Of a stretch of 59,692 nucleotides of DNA, positions 13,979-22,912 are shown piece after piece; position 1 is the stretch's first letter, and each line of letters starts with the position of its first letter. This DNA comes from Nonomuraea turkmeniaca (GTDB lineage Bacteria > Actinomycetota > Actinomycetes > Streptosporangiales > Streptosporangiaceae). The position numbers and the translations under genes were made by a program. The notes under the pieces were generated by a model, which ran no database searches, had not been told where the DNA came from, and worked only from the letters and a program-made list of their open reading frames with translations. The stretch covers positions 1 to 59,692 of the forward strand of contig NZ_VCKY01000035.1 of the NCBI RefSeq assembly GCF_005889735.1, read 5' to 3'.

Positions 13979-16131
13979 GGTCGGTGGACAGGGAAGACGG
14001 CCCGGTCAAGGTCACCGGCGCGGCGACGTACGCGGCCGACCATCATCCGGACGGGCTCGCGTACGGCTACCTGCTCACCAGCACGGTCGCGCGCGGCACC
14101 ATCCTCGCCATGGACACCGCGCAGGCGGAGAAGGCGCCCGGGGTGATCGCGATCTACACCCCGTTCCATCCGCTCGAGCTCCGCCCGTACGCCAAGGAGG
14201 AGAACGGCGAGCTCACCCCGCCGATCCAGAACACCGACGTCCGCTACTACGGCCAGGCCATCGGGCTGGTCGTCGCGGAGACGTTCGAACAGGCCAGGGA
14301 TGCCGCGGCGCTGGTGAGCACCCGGTGCGACGCCGAACGCCCCAGAGCGTCCTTCACCGACGGCCTGCCGAGCGCCGTCGGCACGTCCGTCGTGGACGTG
14401 CTGGCCGACGGGGTCTCCTCCATCGACGAGGCACTGGACGCCGGCGACGTCACCGTCACCGCCACGTACACCACCCCGGCCGAGACGCACGTCGCGATGG
14501 AACCGCACGCCACCGTGGCGTTCTGGACCGGAGACCAGGTCACCGTCCACACCGCCACCCAGGGCGTCCGGCTGGTCGTGGACCGCCTGTCGGAGACGCT
14601 CGCCATGGATCCGGCGAGGTTCCGCGTCATCAACCCGTACGTCGGGGGCGGCTTCGGCAACAAGTGGGACATGTGGCCGCACACTCCACTGACCGTGGCG
14701 GCGGCCCGCGCCCTGGGTCGCCCGGTCAAGACGGTCCTCACGCGCGAGCAGGTGTTCACCGTGGTCGGGCACCGGCCGCTCACCGCCCAGACCGTCTCGC
14801 TGAGCGCCGCCAGGGACGGCACGCTCGTGGCCGTCAAGAACGACGGCGTCTCCAGCAAGTCGGCCTCGAACGGCTTCCACGAGCAACCGGCCAACCTCTC
14901 CCTGGCCCTGTACGGCTCGGCCAACCTGCACGTGAGCAGGAAGGCCGTCACGCTGGACGTCCCGGCCACGACCATCATGCGCGCACCCGGGGAGTCCAAC
15001 GGCTCCTTCGCGCTGGAGAGCGCCCTGGACGAGCTGGCCGGCGAGCTCGGCATGGACCCCGTCGATCTGCGCAGGAAGAACGACACCCCCGTCCACCCGG
15101 CCACCGGGCTGCCCTGGTCGAGCAAGCACCTGGCGGAGTGCTACACGGTGGGCGCCGAGCGGTTCGGCTGGTCGCGGCGCAGTCCCCGGCCCGGCACGGT
15201 CACGGATGGTGATTGGCTGGTCGGCCTGGGCATGGCGACGGCGACCTACGGCGCGGGGCGTGGCCAGGCCTCGATCAACGTACGGCTGCGCGACGACGGC
15301 CGGGCGGTGGTGTCGGGCACCGCGGCGGACCTCGGCACCGGGCAGTCCACCGTGTTCGCCGTCCTCGCCGCCGACCGCCTCGGCATCCCGGTCGGCCGGG
15401 TGGTGCCCGAGCTCGGCGACTCGGCCACTCCCCCGGCGGCCAACGCGGGCGGCTCCGGTTCGACCTCCACCAACGGTCCGGCCGTCCAGCTGGCCGCCGA
15501 CGCCGCGAAGGAGGCGCTGGTCAAGCTGGCGACCGAGCACGAGAAGTCGCCGTTCCACGGCCAGGAGGTCACGTTCTCGGCCGGGGAGGTCAGGAGCGGC
15601 GGCGACGGGATGCCGTTCGGCGAGCTGCTGACGTCGCTGGGCGTGGCAGCCGTCGAGGCCACGGCGACGTCGCCGCGGAACCCCGTACGGGATCACGCGT
15701 TCAGGTCGTTCGGCGCGCACTTCTGCGAGGTGCGCGTCAACCGGTGGACCGGGGAGCCGCGGGTGACGCGATGGTCGTGCGTGGTGGACGCGGGCACGAT
15801 CGTCAACGCCACAACGGCCCGCAGCCAGATCGTCGGCGGCGTCGTCATGGGGATCGGCCAGGCGCTGCTGGAGGACCTGCGCATCGAGCCGGAGACGGGC
15901 CGGTTCGGCAACGCCACGATGGCCGACTACCTGGTGCCCATCAACGCCGACATTCCCCCTATAGACGTGGAGTTCCTGAATTATCCGGACACATTGCTGA
16001 GCGATCTCGGCGCCCGCGGCATCGGCGAGCTCGGCAACGTCGGAGCGGCGGCCGCCGTGGCGAACGCCGTCCACAACGCCACCGGCAAGCGCATCCGCGA
16101 CCTCCCCATCACCCTGGACAAGCTCCTGTGA
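13975..16131 (+). CDS. paoC: Molybdenum hydroxylase large subunit (PaoC/YagR type aldehyde oxidoreductase)
   Basis: A 718-residue catalytic subunit that binds molybdopterin cofactor and hydroxylates an aldehyde to its acid. Recognisable blocks are PYVGGGFGNKWDMWPHTPL, the Arg-containing MRAPGESNGSFALESALDEL, GSGSTSTNGPAVQLAADAA and the C-terminal GARGIGELGNVGAAAAVANA. The last includes the glutamate that acts as base at the molybdenum. Length fits the PaoC class. A cytosine-dinucleotide form of the cofactor would be expected by analogy; no cofactor maturation gene lies in the window. It is the third gene of the operon and is followed by a hairpin facing a convergent aldehyde dehydrogenase. 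Confidence 0.9.
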   Translation: MRSVDREDGPVKVTGAATYAADHHPDGLAYGYLLTSTVARGTILAMDTAQAEKAPGVIAIYTPFHPLELRPYAKEENGELTPPIQNTDVRYYGQAIGLVVAETFEQARDAAALVSTRCDAERPRASFTDGLPSAVGTSVVDVLADGVSSIDEALDAGDVTVTATYTTPAETHVAMEPHATVAFWTGDQVTVHTATQGVRLVVDRLSETLAMDPARFRVINPYVGGGFGNKWDMWPHTPLTVAAARALGRPVKTVLTREQVFTVVGHRPLTAQTVSLSAARDGTLVAVKNDGVSSKSASNGFHEQPANLSLALYGSANLHVSRKAVTLDVPATTIMRAPGESNGSFALESALDELAGELGMDPVDLRRKNDTPVHPATGLPWSSKHLAECYTVGAERFGWSRRSPRPGTVTDGDWLVGLGMATATYGAGRGQASINVRLRDDGRAVVSGTAADLGTGQSTVFAVLAADRLGIPVGRVVPELGDSATPPAANAGGSGSTSTNGPAVQLAADAAKEALVKLATEHEKSPFHGQEVTFSAGEVRSGGDGMPFGELLTSLGVAAVEATATSPRNPVRDHAFRSFGAHFCEVRVNRWTGEPRVTRWSCVVDAGTIVNATTARSQIVGGVVMGIGQALLEDLRIEPETGRFGNATMADYLVPINADIPPIDVEFLNYPDTLLSDLGARGIGELGNVGAAAAVANAVHNATGKRIRDLPITLDKLL

Positions 16132-16146
16132 TGAGGAGGCCACGGC

Positions 16147-16178
16147 GGGCCGGCACACGCCGCGGACGTGGCCGGCCC
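16147..16178. terminator. Hairpin between convergent paoC-like and aldehyde dehydrogenase genes
   Basis: GGGCCGGC (16147-16154) and GCCGGCCC (16171-16178) pair perfectly around a 16-base loop. The position, between two stop codons 60 bases apart, suits a terminator for both strands. Confidence 0.6.
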
Positions 16179-16194
16179 AGCCGGGACGTGCCGG

Positions 16195-17658
16195 TCAGAA
16201 CGGGTAGCGCGGCGGCTCGCCGCGCATGGTGATCCAGCGGGTCTCCGTGAACGCCTCGATGTTGGCCGCCGCCCCGCCGAAGCGGGAGCCGGTGCCGGAG
16301 ACGCCTACACCGCCGAACGGGGCGTTGGCCTCGTCGTTGACGGTCTGGTCGTTGATGTGCACGATCCCGGTCGGGATCTGCTCGGCGACGGCCAGGCCGC
16401 GCATCACGTCCCTGGTCACGATGCCGAGCGACAGGCCGTACTCGCTGGCGGCGGCCAGCTTGGCGGCCTCCTCGGCGGACGAGACGCGGGTGACCGGCGC
16501 GACGGGACCGAAGACCTCGTCGGCGAACGCGGGCGCGGTCAGCGGCACGCCGGCCAGCACCGTCGGCCGGTAGAAGAGCCGCTCGTACGTCCCGCCGGAG
16601 GCCAGCGTGGCGCCCTGGCCGACGCTGGCGGTCACCATGTGGTGGATCTTGTCGCGCTGGCCCGCGTCGATCACCGGGCCGAGCGCCACTTCGCCGGCGG
16701 CCGGGTCGCCGACCGAGAGCCCGCCGGCCTTGGCGGCGAGCCGTTCCACGAAGTCGTCGTAGAGGCGGTCGGCGACCAGGTGGCGGCCGGTGGTCATGCA
16801 GATCTGGCCTTGATGGAGGAACGAACCCCAGGCGGCCAGGTTCACCGCCGCGTCCACGTCGGCGTCGTCCAGCACCAGCAGCGCGGAGTTGCCGCCGAGC
16901 TCCAGGTGGGCCCGCTTGAGATGTTTCCCGGCGAGCTCGCCGATGCGGCGGCCCACCGGGGTCGAGCCGGTGAAGGAGATGACCCGCACGTGCGGGTCGG
17001 CGATGAGCGCCTCGCCGACGTCCGCGCCGCCGGGCAACATCTGCAGCACGCCTGGCGGCAGCCCGGCCTCCTCGAACACGCGGACCATCAGCGTGCCGCC
17101 GGTGACCGCCGTACGCGGGTCGGGCTTGAGTATGACGGCGTTGCCGAGCGCGAGCGCCGGGGCGACCGACCGGACGCCGAGGATGATCGGCACGTTGAAC
17201 GGCGAGATCACCGCCACCACCCCGGCCGGAATCCGCCGTGCCAGGGACAACCGCGGTTGCTCCGACGGCAGCACCTCGCCGATCGCCCGGCCGGGCAACG
17301 CGGCCGCCTCGTAGCACTCCTCGGCGGCCACATGCAGCGCGAACCCGGCTATGCCGGGGACCGCGCCGACCTCGCGCACGTTCCAGCCGCTGATCTCTTC
17401 GGCGTGCTGCTGCCACAGGTCACCGGCCTTGCGCAGGACGGCCGCGCGGGCGGTGTGCGGCAGCGCGGCCCACTGCTTCTGCGCCTCGGCGGCGCTCACC
17501 GCGGCCTCGGCCACGTCCTGCGGGGCCGCCAGCCCCATCCGGCCGAGTTCACCGCCGGTGGCGGGCTCGATCACCGCGTAGTCGCCGCCGTGTCCCGCCG
17601 TCCACGTGCCGTTCTTGAAGATCTTTCCGTGCCAGTCGACGCTGTCGAGCAGTCCCAC
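16195..17658 (-). CDS. NAD(P)-dependent aldehyde dehydrogenase, benzaldehyde/vanillin dehydrogenase type
   Basis: A 487-residue ALDH-superfamily enzyme oxidising an aldehyde to a carboxylate. The catalytic Cys 287 lies in HQGQICMTTG and the general-base Glu 253 in LELGG, the canonical 34 residues apart. SFTGSTPVGRR and EVFGPVAPVTR are the cofactor and structural blocks, and the C-terminus PFGGVGVSGTGSRFGG is typical of aromatic-aldehyde members. GTG at 17658 has GAGGA 6 bases upstream. It converges with the molybdenum enzyme, which probably acts on the same class of substrate, and an IclR gene follows upstream. The exact aldehyde is unknown. Confidence 0.87.
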   Translation of the reverse strand: MGLLDSVDWHGKIFKNGTWTAGHGGDYAVIEPATGGELGRMGLAAPQDVAEAAVSAAEAQKQWAALPHTARAAVLRKAGDLWQQHAEEISGWNVREVGAVPGIAGFALHVAAEECYEAAALPGRAIGEVLPSEQPRLSLARRIPAGVVAVISPFNVPIILGVRSVAPALALGNAVILKPDPRTAVTGGTLMVRVFEEAGLPPGVLQMLPGGADVGEALIADPHVRVISFTGSTPVGRRIGELAGKHLKRAHLELGGNSALLVLDDADVDAAVNLAAWGSFLHQGQICMTTGRHLVADRLYDDFVERLAAKAGGLSVGDPAAGEVALGPVIDAGQRDKIHHMVTASVGQGATLASGGTYERLFYRPTVLAGVPLTAPAFADEVFGPVAPVTRVSSAEEAAKLAAASEYGLSLGIVTRDVMRGLAVAEQIPTGIVHINDQTVNDEANAPFGGVGVSGTGSRFGGAAANIEAFTETRWITMRGEPPRYPF

Positions 17659-18067
17659 AGGGAGTCCTCATGAGATCGGGGAGTAAGCCATCCGGCAGAC
17701 TCCGTGATGGATAGTGGCCGCCGGCAGGTGAGCACTCCCGCATGCGGCGTGAGCACCGCTTCTGACCATGAAGCCGTCGGCGGTGGCGAAGCCGGCCGGC
17801 GGACCCCGTCTGGGGGCTGACGTGAACGGCGGTTCATGCCACCCGTAGAGGTGTCGCTCACGCCAAACTCCTTGTGTCGACGGCGTGCGCGCAGGCGTCA
17901 CTGATCCTGGGCACACCGCGGTTGCTCCGGGGGATGACTCGCTCCGTGGCCGGGGAGCCGCACGGACCTCTGGTGGCGAAAGGTGAGCCGACCGTACGGT
18001 CCCGTTAACACCAGAGCAACACTCTGTTCCAGAAGTTCGAACGCGATTTGTCCTACTGAAACGCCGG
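17659..18067. other. Non-coding gap holding the aldehyde dehydrogenase promoter region
   Basis: No convincing gene is seen in 409 bases: short open frames on the minus strand lack ribosome sites and family features. GTTCGAACG (18035-18043) recurs within the palindrome CGTTCGAACG (18969-18978) in front of the other aldehyde dehydrogenase. This makes it a possible shared regulator site. Confidence 0.4.
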
Positions 18068-18907
18068 CTACGGCTGAGGGCGGTGACCGAGGCGCCTGGA
18101 GATCTCGGCGGCCGTGCGCCGCAGCGCCGGTTCGAGGCGTCCGGCCAGCGCGTCGACGGTGGCCGGCGCGACAGTGAGATGGACGGCGATGTTGACCGCG
18201 GCGACGACCTCGCCCGAACGGTCCCGCACCGGCGCCGCGAACGACCGCAGTCCCGGCGCGAGCTCCTCGTCGTTGACCGCGACAGAGCTCTGGCGCACCT
18301 TGGCGAGGGCGGCGAGCAACTGCTCCCTGTTGGTGATCGTCTTGGGGCCGCGGCGCGCCATGTCGGTGCGGTCGAGGATCTGCCGCAGCGTCGCCGGATC
18401 CTTGTACGCCAGCAGCACCTTGCCCATCGAGGTGCAGTAGGCCGGCAGCCGGGAGCCCACGTGCAGGTTGAGATCCATGGTCAGGGAGCTGCGCCGGCCG
18501 CTGCGCCTGCGGTCCACGTAGACCACGTCCGGCCCGTCGCACAACCCCATGCTGACGGTGTAGCCGGTCTCGTCGGCCAGGGCCTGCAGCAGGGGTCCGG
18601 CGACCTTGGTGAGCTCCATGGAGTCGATCGCCGCGAACCCGAGGTCCACCACCCGCGGGCCGAGGAAGTACTTCTTCGTCTCCGGGTCCTGCCGGATGTA
18701 CTCCAGCTTGGTCAGCGTGGCGACGTACCGGTAGGTCGTGGACTTGTTGAGCCCGACGGCCCGCGCCAGGTCGGCGATCCCCAGCACGGCGCGGTCCCCG
18801 CTGAAGGCGGACAGGATGCGCAGGCCACGTTCCAGGGACACGGAGAAGGCGGCGGAGGACTCGGCCGTCGCGCGAGAGCGTGGGCGTGGGGAGGCGGCAT
18901 CGGTCAC
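18068..18907 (-). CDS. IclR-family transcriptional regulator
   Basis: A 279-residue regulator. The winged helix is at about 22-85 (SLERGLRILSAFSG, LGIADLARAVGLNKSTTYRY, KYFLGPRVVDLG). The IclR effector domain follows, with YTVSMGLCDGPDVVYVDRR, the family block LPAYCTSMGKVLLA, and ELAPGLRSFAAPVRDRSGE. Family members commonly govern aromatic-acid and related catabolism (PcaR-like), which suits its place between two aromatic-type aldehyde dehydrogenases. GTG at 18907 has no Shine-Dalgarno, but TATTCT stands 7 bases upstream, consistent with a leaderless mRNA. It is divergent from the dehydrogenase on its right, which it probably controls. Confidence 0.88.
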   Translation of the reverse strand: MTDAASPRPRSRATAESSAAFSVSLERGLRILSAFSGDRAVLGIADLARAVGLNKSTTYRYVATLTKLEYIRQDPETKKYFLGPRVVDLGFAAIDSMELTKVAGPLLQALADETGYTVSMGLCDGPDVVYVDRRRSGRRSSLTMDLNLHVGSRLPAYCTSMGKVLLAYKDPATLRQILDRTDMARRGPKTITNREQLLAALAKVRQSSVAVNDEELAPGLRSFAAPVRDRSGEVVAAVNIAVHLTVAPATVDALAGRLEPALRRTAAEISRRLGHRPQP

Positions 18908-18968
18908 GAGCGTCAGAATACGGCCCTATCGTGCTAACTATTAGAACCGTTTGGCAGCCGGGCCCGAT

Positions 18969-18978
18969 CGTTCGAACG
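18969..18978. promoter_or_regulatory. CGTTCGAACG palindrome between IclR and the second aldehyde dehydrogenase
   Basis: A perfect 10-base palindrome in the 111-base divergent gap, sharing TTCGAACG with a site before the other dehydrogenase. It is a candidate IclR operator by position only. Confidence 0.35.
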
Positions 18979-19018
18979 CTTCTGGCCGGACCGGCACGAG
19001 CGAGGAGATCGGGGCTCT

Positions 19019-20509
19019 ATGGCCGGAGCGGAGCGCACCGGGTGCGGCTGGCCCAGGCCGCGCATCGGGCACTTCATCGGCGGCGACTGGGTGGAGTCCG
19101 GCTCCGGCCGCACGTACCCGAACCGTTCCCCCTGGTCGGGCGAGGTGCTCGGCGAGGTGGCCGCCGGGGACGGCGAGGACGCGGAACGGGCGGTGGACGC
19201 CGCTCACGAGGCGTTCGGCGGCTGGTCCAGGACGCTGCCCGTGGAGCGGCAGCGCATCTTCCTGCGCGCGGCCGACCTCCTGGAGGGCCGCCGCGGCGAG
19301 GTGCTCGCCGCGCTCGCCGCGGAGACCGGCTGCGGCCGCCACTTCGGCGGCGAGCAGCTCAGCTTCGCGGTCAAGCTGCTCCGGCAGGCCGCCCACCTGG
19401 CCTACCGGCCGACCGGGGAGCTGCTGCCCTCCGACACCGCTGGCACCCAGGCGATGGCCGTCCGCCGTCCCGTGGGCGTGGTCGCGGCGATAGCGCCGTG
19501 GAACGCCTCGCTCGCCCTCGGCGGACGGGCGACCATCGGGCCGCTCGCGCTCGGCAACACCGTGGTGCTGAAACCGTCGGAGGAGTCCCCGTACACGGGA
19601 GGCGCGCTCTGGGCGGAGATCCTCCAGGAGGCCGGCCTGCCCGCCGGGGCGTTCAACGTCGTCACCCATGCCCCGGGCGAAGCCGCCACCGTCGCCGACG
19701 CGCTGCTCGCCGGCCCGCTCGTCAAGCGCATCAACTTCACCGGCTCGACGCCGACCGGCAGGCGGCTCGCCGAGAAGGCCGGCCGGCGCCTGAAGCGCGT
19801 GGTGCTGCAGCTCAGCGGGCAGAACCCGCTCATCGTGGCGGGCGACGCCGACCTCGAGTACGCCGTGAACGCCGCCACCTACGGCGCGTTCGTGCACCAG
19901 GGGCAGGTGTGCATGTGCGCCCGGCGCATCTACGTCGAACGCCCGCTGGCCGAGGAGTTCGCCGCGCGGTTCGCGGCGAGAGTGGCGGCGCTGCCGACGG
20001 GCGACCCGGCCGACCCGGCGACCGTCGTCGGCCCGGTGATCAACGAGTGGGCGCTGGCCCTCGTCGACCGCCGCGTCAAGGAGGCGGTCGGGCTCGGGGC
20101 CCGCGTCCTGGCCGGCGGCGTCCCCGCGCCGCCGTGCTACCCGGCCACCGTGCTCACCGACGTCCCGGACGAGGCCGAGATCGCGCAGGGCGAGACGTTC
20201 GGCCCGGTGGTGGTGCTGGAGGCGGTCGACTCGGCGGAGGAGGCCGTCGCCCGGGCCAACGGCTCCGACTTCGGCCTCGCCGCCTCCGTCATCACCGGCG
20301 ACGGCCGCCGCGGCCTGCGCCTGGCCTCCGCCCTGGACGTCGGCATCGTGCACGTCAACGACCAGCCCGTCAACGACGAGCCGCACATGCCGTTCGGCGG
20401 GGTCAAGGACAGCGGGTGGGGCCGGTTCGGGCTCGGTTTCGCGGCCGAGGAGTTCTGCGAGCTGCAGTGGATCACCGTCCGCGACCAGGACCGCACCTTC
20501 CCCTTCTGA
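19019..20509 (+). CDS. Aldehyde dehydrogenase with Gln in place of the general-base Glu
   Basis: A 496-residue ALDH-superfamily protein. Catalytic Cys 298 lies in HQGQVCMCARR. NFTGSTPTGRR, ETFGPVVVLE and PFGGVKDSGWGRFG are intact, and APWNASLALGG with KPSEESPYTGG forms the cofactor site. The position 34 residues before the cysteine, normally Glu in LELGG, is Gln 264 here (LQLSGQNP). All other hallmarks are preserved, so it is not obviously a pseudogene; some aromatic-aldehyde subfamilies may carry this change. ATG at 19019 follows GAGGAG at a long spacing. It is divergent from the IclR regulator and followed by a hairpin. Confidence 0.85.
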   Translation: MAGAERTGCGWPRPRIGHFIGGDWVESGSGRTYPNRSPWSGEVLGEVAAGDGEDAERAVDAAHEAFGGWSRTLPVERQRIFLRAADLLEGRRGEVLAALAAETGCGRHFGGEQLSFAVKLLRQAAHLAYRPTGELLPSDTAGTQAMAVRRPVGVVAAIAPWNASLALGGRATIGPLALGNTVVLKPSEESPYTGGALWAEILQEAGLPAGAFNVVTHAPGEAATVADALLAGPLVKRINFTGSTPTGRRLAEKAGRRLKRVVLQLSGQNPLIVAGDADLEYAVNAATYGAFVHQGQVCMCARRIYVERPLAEEFAARFAARVAALPTGDPADPATVVGPVINEWALALVDRRVKEAVGLGARVLAGGVPAPPCYPATVLTDVPDEAEIAQGETFGPVVVLEAVDSAEEAVARANGSDFGLAASVITGDGRRGLRLASALDVGIVHVNDQPVNDEPHMPFGGVKDSGWGRFGLGFAAEEFCELQWITVRDQDRTFPF

Positions 20510-20568
20510 GCCTCGTCAATCGAACGTGATGACGCGGCGACAGCGCTCCGCAACGCTTCGGCGGACAA

Positions 20569-20601
20569 ACACACCGGAAAGCCTTCCGGCGGGTGGTGTG
20601 T
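20569..20601 (+). terminator. Nested hairpin after the aldehyde dehydrogenase
   Basis: An outer ACACACC/GGTGTGT pair (20569-20575, 20595-20601) partly overlaps an inner CCGGAA/TTCCGG stem (20574-20579, 20584-20589) with a 4-base loop. It starts 60 bases after the stop codon. The remaining bases to 20700 show nothing else. Confidence 0.65.
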
Positions 20602-20709
20602 CCGGGCAAGTCCACGGGTCCCAGCGCCGGCTTGACGGCGACGGCGAAGTGAGCGTCGATGGTTTCGGCGGTCGGCACGAGGCCCCGCACAGGACGCAGC
20701 GGAGGCGTT

Positions 20710-22857
20710 ATGTCCGGCTCAGCGGATCGTCCCTCTTCACCTGACACCCGGCCGGCTCTGCAGGGGCCGAGCGAGATGTCCGCGGAGGTGCGCGCGATCC
20801 GGTGGCCGCGGCGAGGGATGGCCGAGGTCGACGGGAACGTCGACCTCGGCGCGCCGGGCCCAGGGGAGGTGGCCGTCGACGTTGAGGTCAGCGTGACCAG
20901 TTCGGGGACCGAACGGGCTCGATTTCTCGGCTTGCCGACGGCGGACGTCTCCTTCCCGCACAGCCCGGGCTATCTGGCGGCGGGCAGGGTGACGACCGCC
21001 TCGCCCGGCCTTCCCGAGGGGACGCGGGTCGCGCTGCGTGATGCGCCGCACCAGAGCCGGGTCGTCGTCCCGGCGCGCGCGGCGCACCCCGTTCCCGAGG
21101 GAGTGACGGCGGCGGACGCGGCGCTCTGGCAGCTCGGCCTGACCGCCATGCACGGCCTGGCCATGGGCGGGTACCGGCCGGGCGAGCCTGTCGCAGTCGT
21201 GGGCGCGGGCCTGCTCGGCATCGTCGCGCGCCGGATCGCGGCGGCCCGGGGATCCTCTCTCCGCCTGGCCGTGGCCGCGTCGGATGCCAAAGCCTGGGCG
21301 GCGCGGCGCGAGGAGGGCACCCTGTTCCGGATCGCCGGCAGCGGGACCGCGGCGGGCTGCCCGCTGGTGCTGGACGTGACCGGCACGCCGGAAGGACTCG
21401 CGGTCGCGGTCGCCAGCGCAGCGGACGGCGGAAGGGTGGTCGTCCTGGGTTCGCCGCGCGCGTCGCTGGCCCCGATGCCCGCGGGCGCCCTCTACGAGCG
21501 TGGGCTTTCCTTGGTGGGGGCGCACATCGCCACGCTCGCCGAGGACGCGGCAGCGGAGTTCACCGCCGAGTTCTTCGCGCATCTGGCCGGGCGGCGGCTG
21601 GCCTTCTCCGACGTGCTCGTGCCGTACGCGGCGGGGGACGCGCCGATGGCGTACAGGAGGCTCGCGTCCGATCGGTCGTTCGTGGGAGCCGTCTTCGAGT
21701 GGCGCCGAGAAGCCCCTGTCGCACCCGCCGCCGTCCGACGGTCCGTGTCCGGGCGCGTCGAACCCCTCCGGTACGGCCTGGCCGGATGCGGTGACATCGG
21801 CATGACCAACGGCCAGGCCGTGGCCGGCGCGGACCAGGCGGAGCTGGTGGCCTGCTATGACCCCGTCAGACGCCTGGCCGAGGATGTCGCGAGGCATTGC
21901 GGCGGGCGCGCCGTCGCCTCCATGACCGAGCTCCTTGAGCGGGGCGACGTCGACGCGGTGATCGTCGCTACGCCGCATGACATGCACGAGCCGCTGGCCG
22001 TCGCCGCGCTGGACGCGGGAAAACACGTCCTGCTGGAGAAGCCGGTGGCGGTGGATCTGCCGTCGGCGCTGCGCGTCGCCGACGCGGCGCGAGCGGCGAC
22101 GGGCACGCTGGGGATGCTCTTCCCCCTGCGCCTCGACCGCCGGGTCAGGAGCGCGGCGGCCGCGATCCGCGCCGGTCTGCTCGGAGCACCGACGGGGGCG
22201 GTCTCGACCTACCTGATCGACAAGCCGCCCTCCTACTTTTACGGTGGGTTCAGCCACCGCGTCACGTCCACCTGGAGAATGTCCAGAGCCCGCGCCGGCG
22301 GCGGCTTCCTCATGATGAACGTGATCCACCACCTCGACGTGCTCCGCTTCCTGCTGGGATGCGAAGCCGACGACGTGTTCGCGCGGACGCTGCCCTCGGA
22401 CGTCGCGCCCGAGGTGGAAGATCTGGTGAGCTTGATGGTCCGGTTCGGCGACGCCGTCGCGACCTTGGTCGGGTCGGCGAGCGTCGTGGGGGGACCCGGC
22501 TCCGCCCTGCGGGTCTGGGGCAAGGCGGGTCACGTGGAGGTCCTGCCGCGGATGTCGGCCACATCGCTGCTCGCCGCAGAGGACGTGAGACCGGCCGAGA
22601 CGGGCCCTGGGGAATCGCCGTCGTATCAGCCTTCAGCAGTGGAGCTCAAGACGCTGGCCGTGAACCGGTTCGCGGTGGCGGTGCGGCGCGGCGAGCGACC
22701 AGATGTCGAGATCGGCGACGGGATCGCCGTGCAGGCCATGATCGAGGCTGCGTACGGCTCGGCGGCGTCGGGGCGTCCTGTCTCCCTGGCCTCGGTGATG
22801 GAGGCGGCGACGCCGTCCCAGGGCGCTCCCGATCCCGCCGCTCCGCACGCGGTGTGA
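20710..22857 (+). CDS. Two-domain oxidoreductase: MDR-type dehydrogenase fused to Gfo/Idh/MocA
   Basis: A 715-residue fusion. The first half (about 25-330) is a zinc-less medium-chain dehydrogenase: GTERARFLGLPTADV, ALWQLGLTAMHGL, the Rossmann turn VVGAGLLG, and VLDVTGTPEGL. The second half (about 350-690) is a Gfo/Idh/MocA sugar dehydrogenase: GLAGCGDIGMTNGQA, DVDAVIVATPHDMHEP, the signature HVLLEKPVAVD, and NVIHHLDVLRFLLG. This layout is known as the bi-domain oxidoreductase type and occurs in surface-sugar and natural-product loci. ATG at 20710 has GGAGG 4 bases upstream. A radical SAM gene follows after 55 bases, so the pair probably modifies one nucleotide-sugar or sugar-like intermediate. 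Confidence 0.83.
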   Translation: MSGSADRPSSPDTRPALQGPSEMSAEVRAIRWPRRGMAEVDGNVDLGAPGPGEVAVDVEVSVTSSGTERARFLGLPTADVSFPHSPGYLAAGRVTTASPGLPEGTRVALRDAPHQSRVVVPARAAHPVPEGVTAADAALWQLGLTAMHGLAMGGYRPGEPVAVVGAGLLGIVARRIAAARGSSLRLAVAASDAKAWAARREEGTLFRIAGSGTAAGCPLVLDVTGTPEGLAVAVASAADGGRVVVLGSPRASLAPMPAGALYERGLSLVGAHIATLAEDAAAEFTAEFFAHLAGRRLAFSDVLVPYAAGDAPMAYRRLASDRSFVGAVFEWRREAPVAPAAVRRSVSGRVEPLRYGLAGCGDIGMTNGQAVAGADQAELVACYDPVRRLAEDVARHCGGRAVASMTELLERGDVDAVIVATPHDMHEPLAVAALDAGKHVLLEKPVAVDLPSALRVADAARAATGTLGMLFPLRLDRRVRSAAAAIRAGLLGAPTGAVSTYLIDKPPSYFYGGFSHRVTSTWRMSRARAGGGFLMMNVIHHLDVLRFLLGCEADDVFARTLPSDVAPEVEDLVSLMVRFGDAVATLVGSASVVGGPGSALRVWGKAGHVEVLPRMSATSLLAAEDVRPAETGPGESPSYQPSAVELKTLAVNRFAVAVRRGERPDVEIGDGIAVQAMIEAAYGSAASGRPVSLASVMEAATPSQGAPDPAAPHAV

Positions 22858-22912
22858 CGCGTCGTGTGGTCTGAGCCTTGCCACACTCGCCGAATGCGCT
22901 TCTCATCGAGTA

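Noticed and set aside
13849..16158. A 769-codon minus-strand frame opposite the PaoC-like gene
   Set aside because: The forward gene has all molybdenum-enzyme motifs; the reverse frame has shadow composition and no ribosome site.
17571..17916. Overlapping short minus-strand ORFs before the aldehyde dehydrogenase
   Set aside because: They lack ribosome sites and family features and overlap each other in different frames; the region is better read as non-coding.
18880..20529. A 549-codon plus-strand frame overlapping the second aldehyde dehydrogenase
   Set aside because: The dehydrogenase frame carries the catalytic Cys and cofactor motifs; the alternative is Arg-rich noise.
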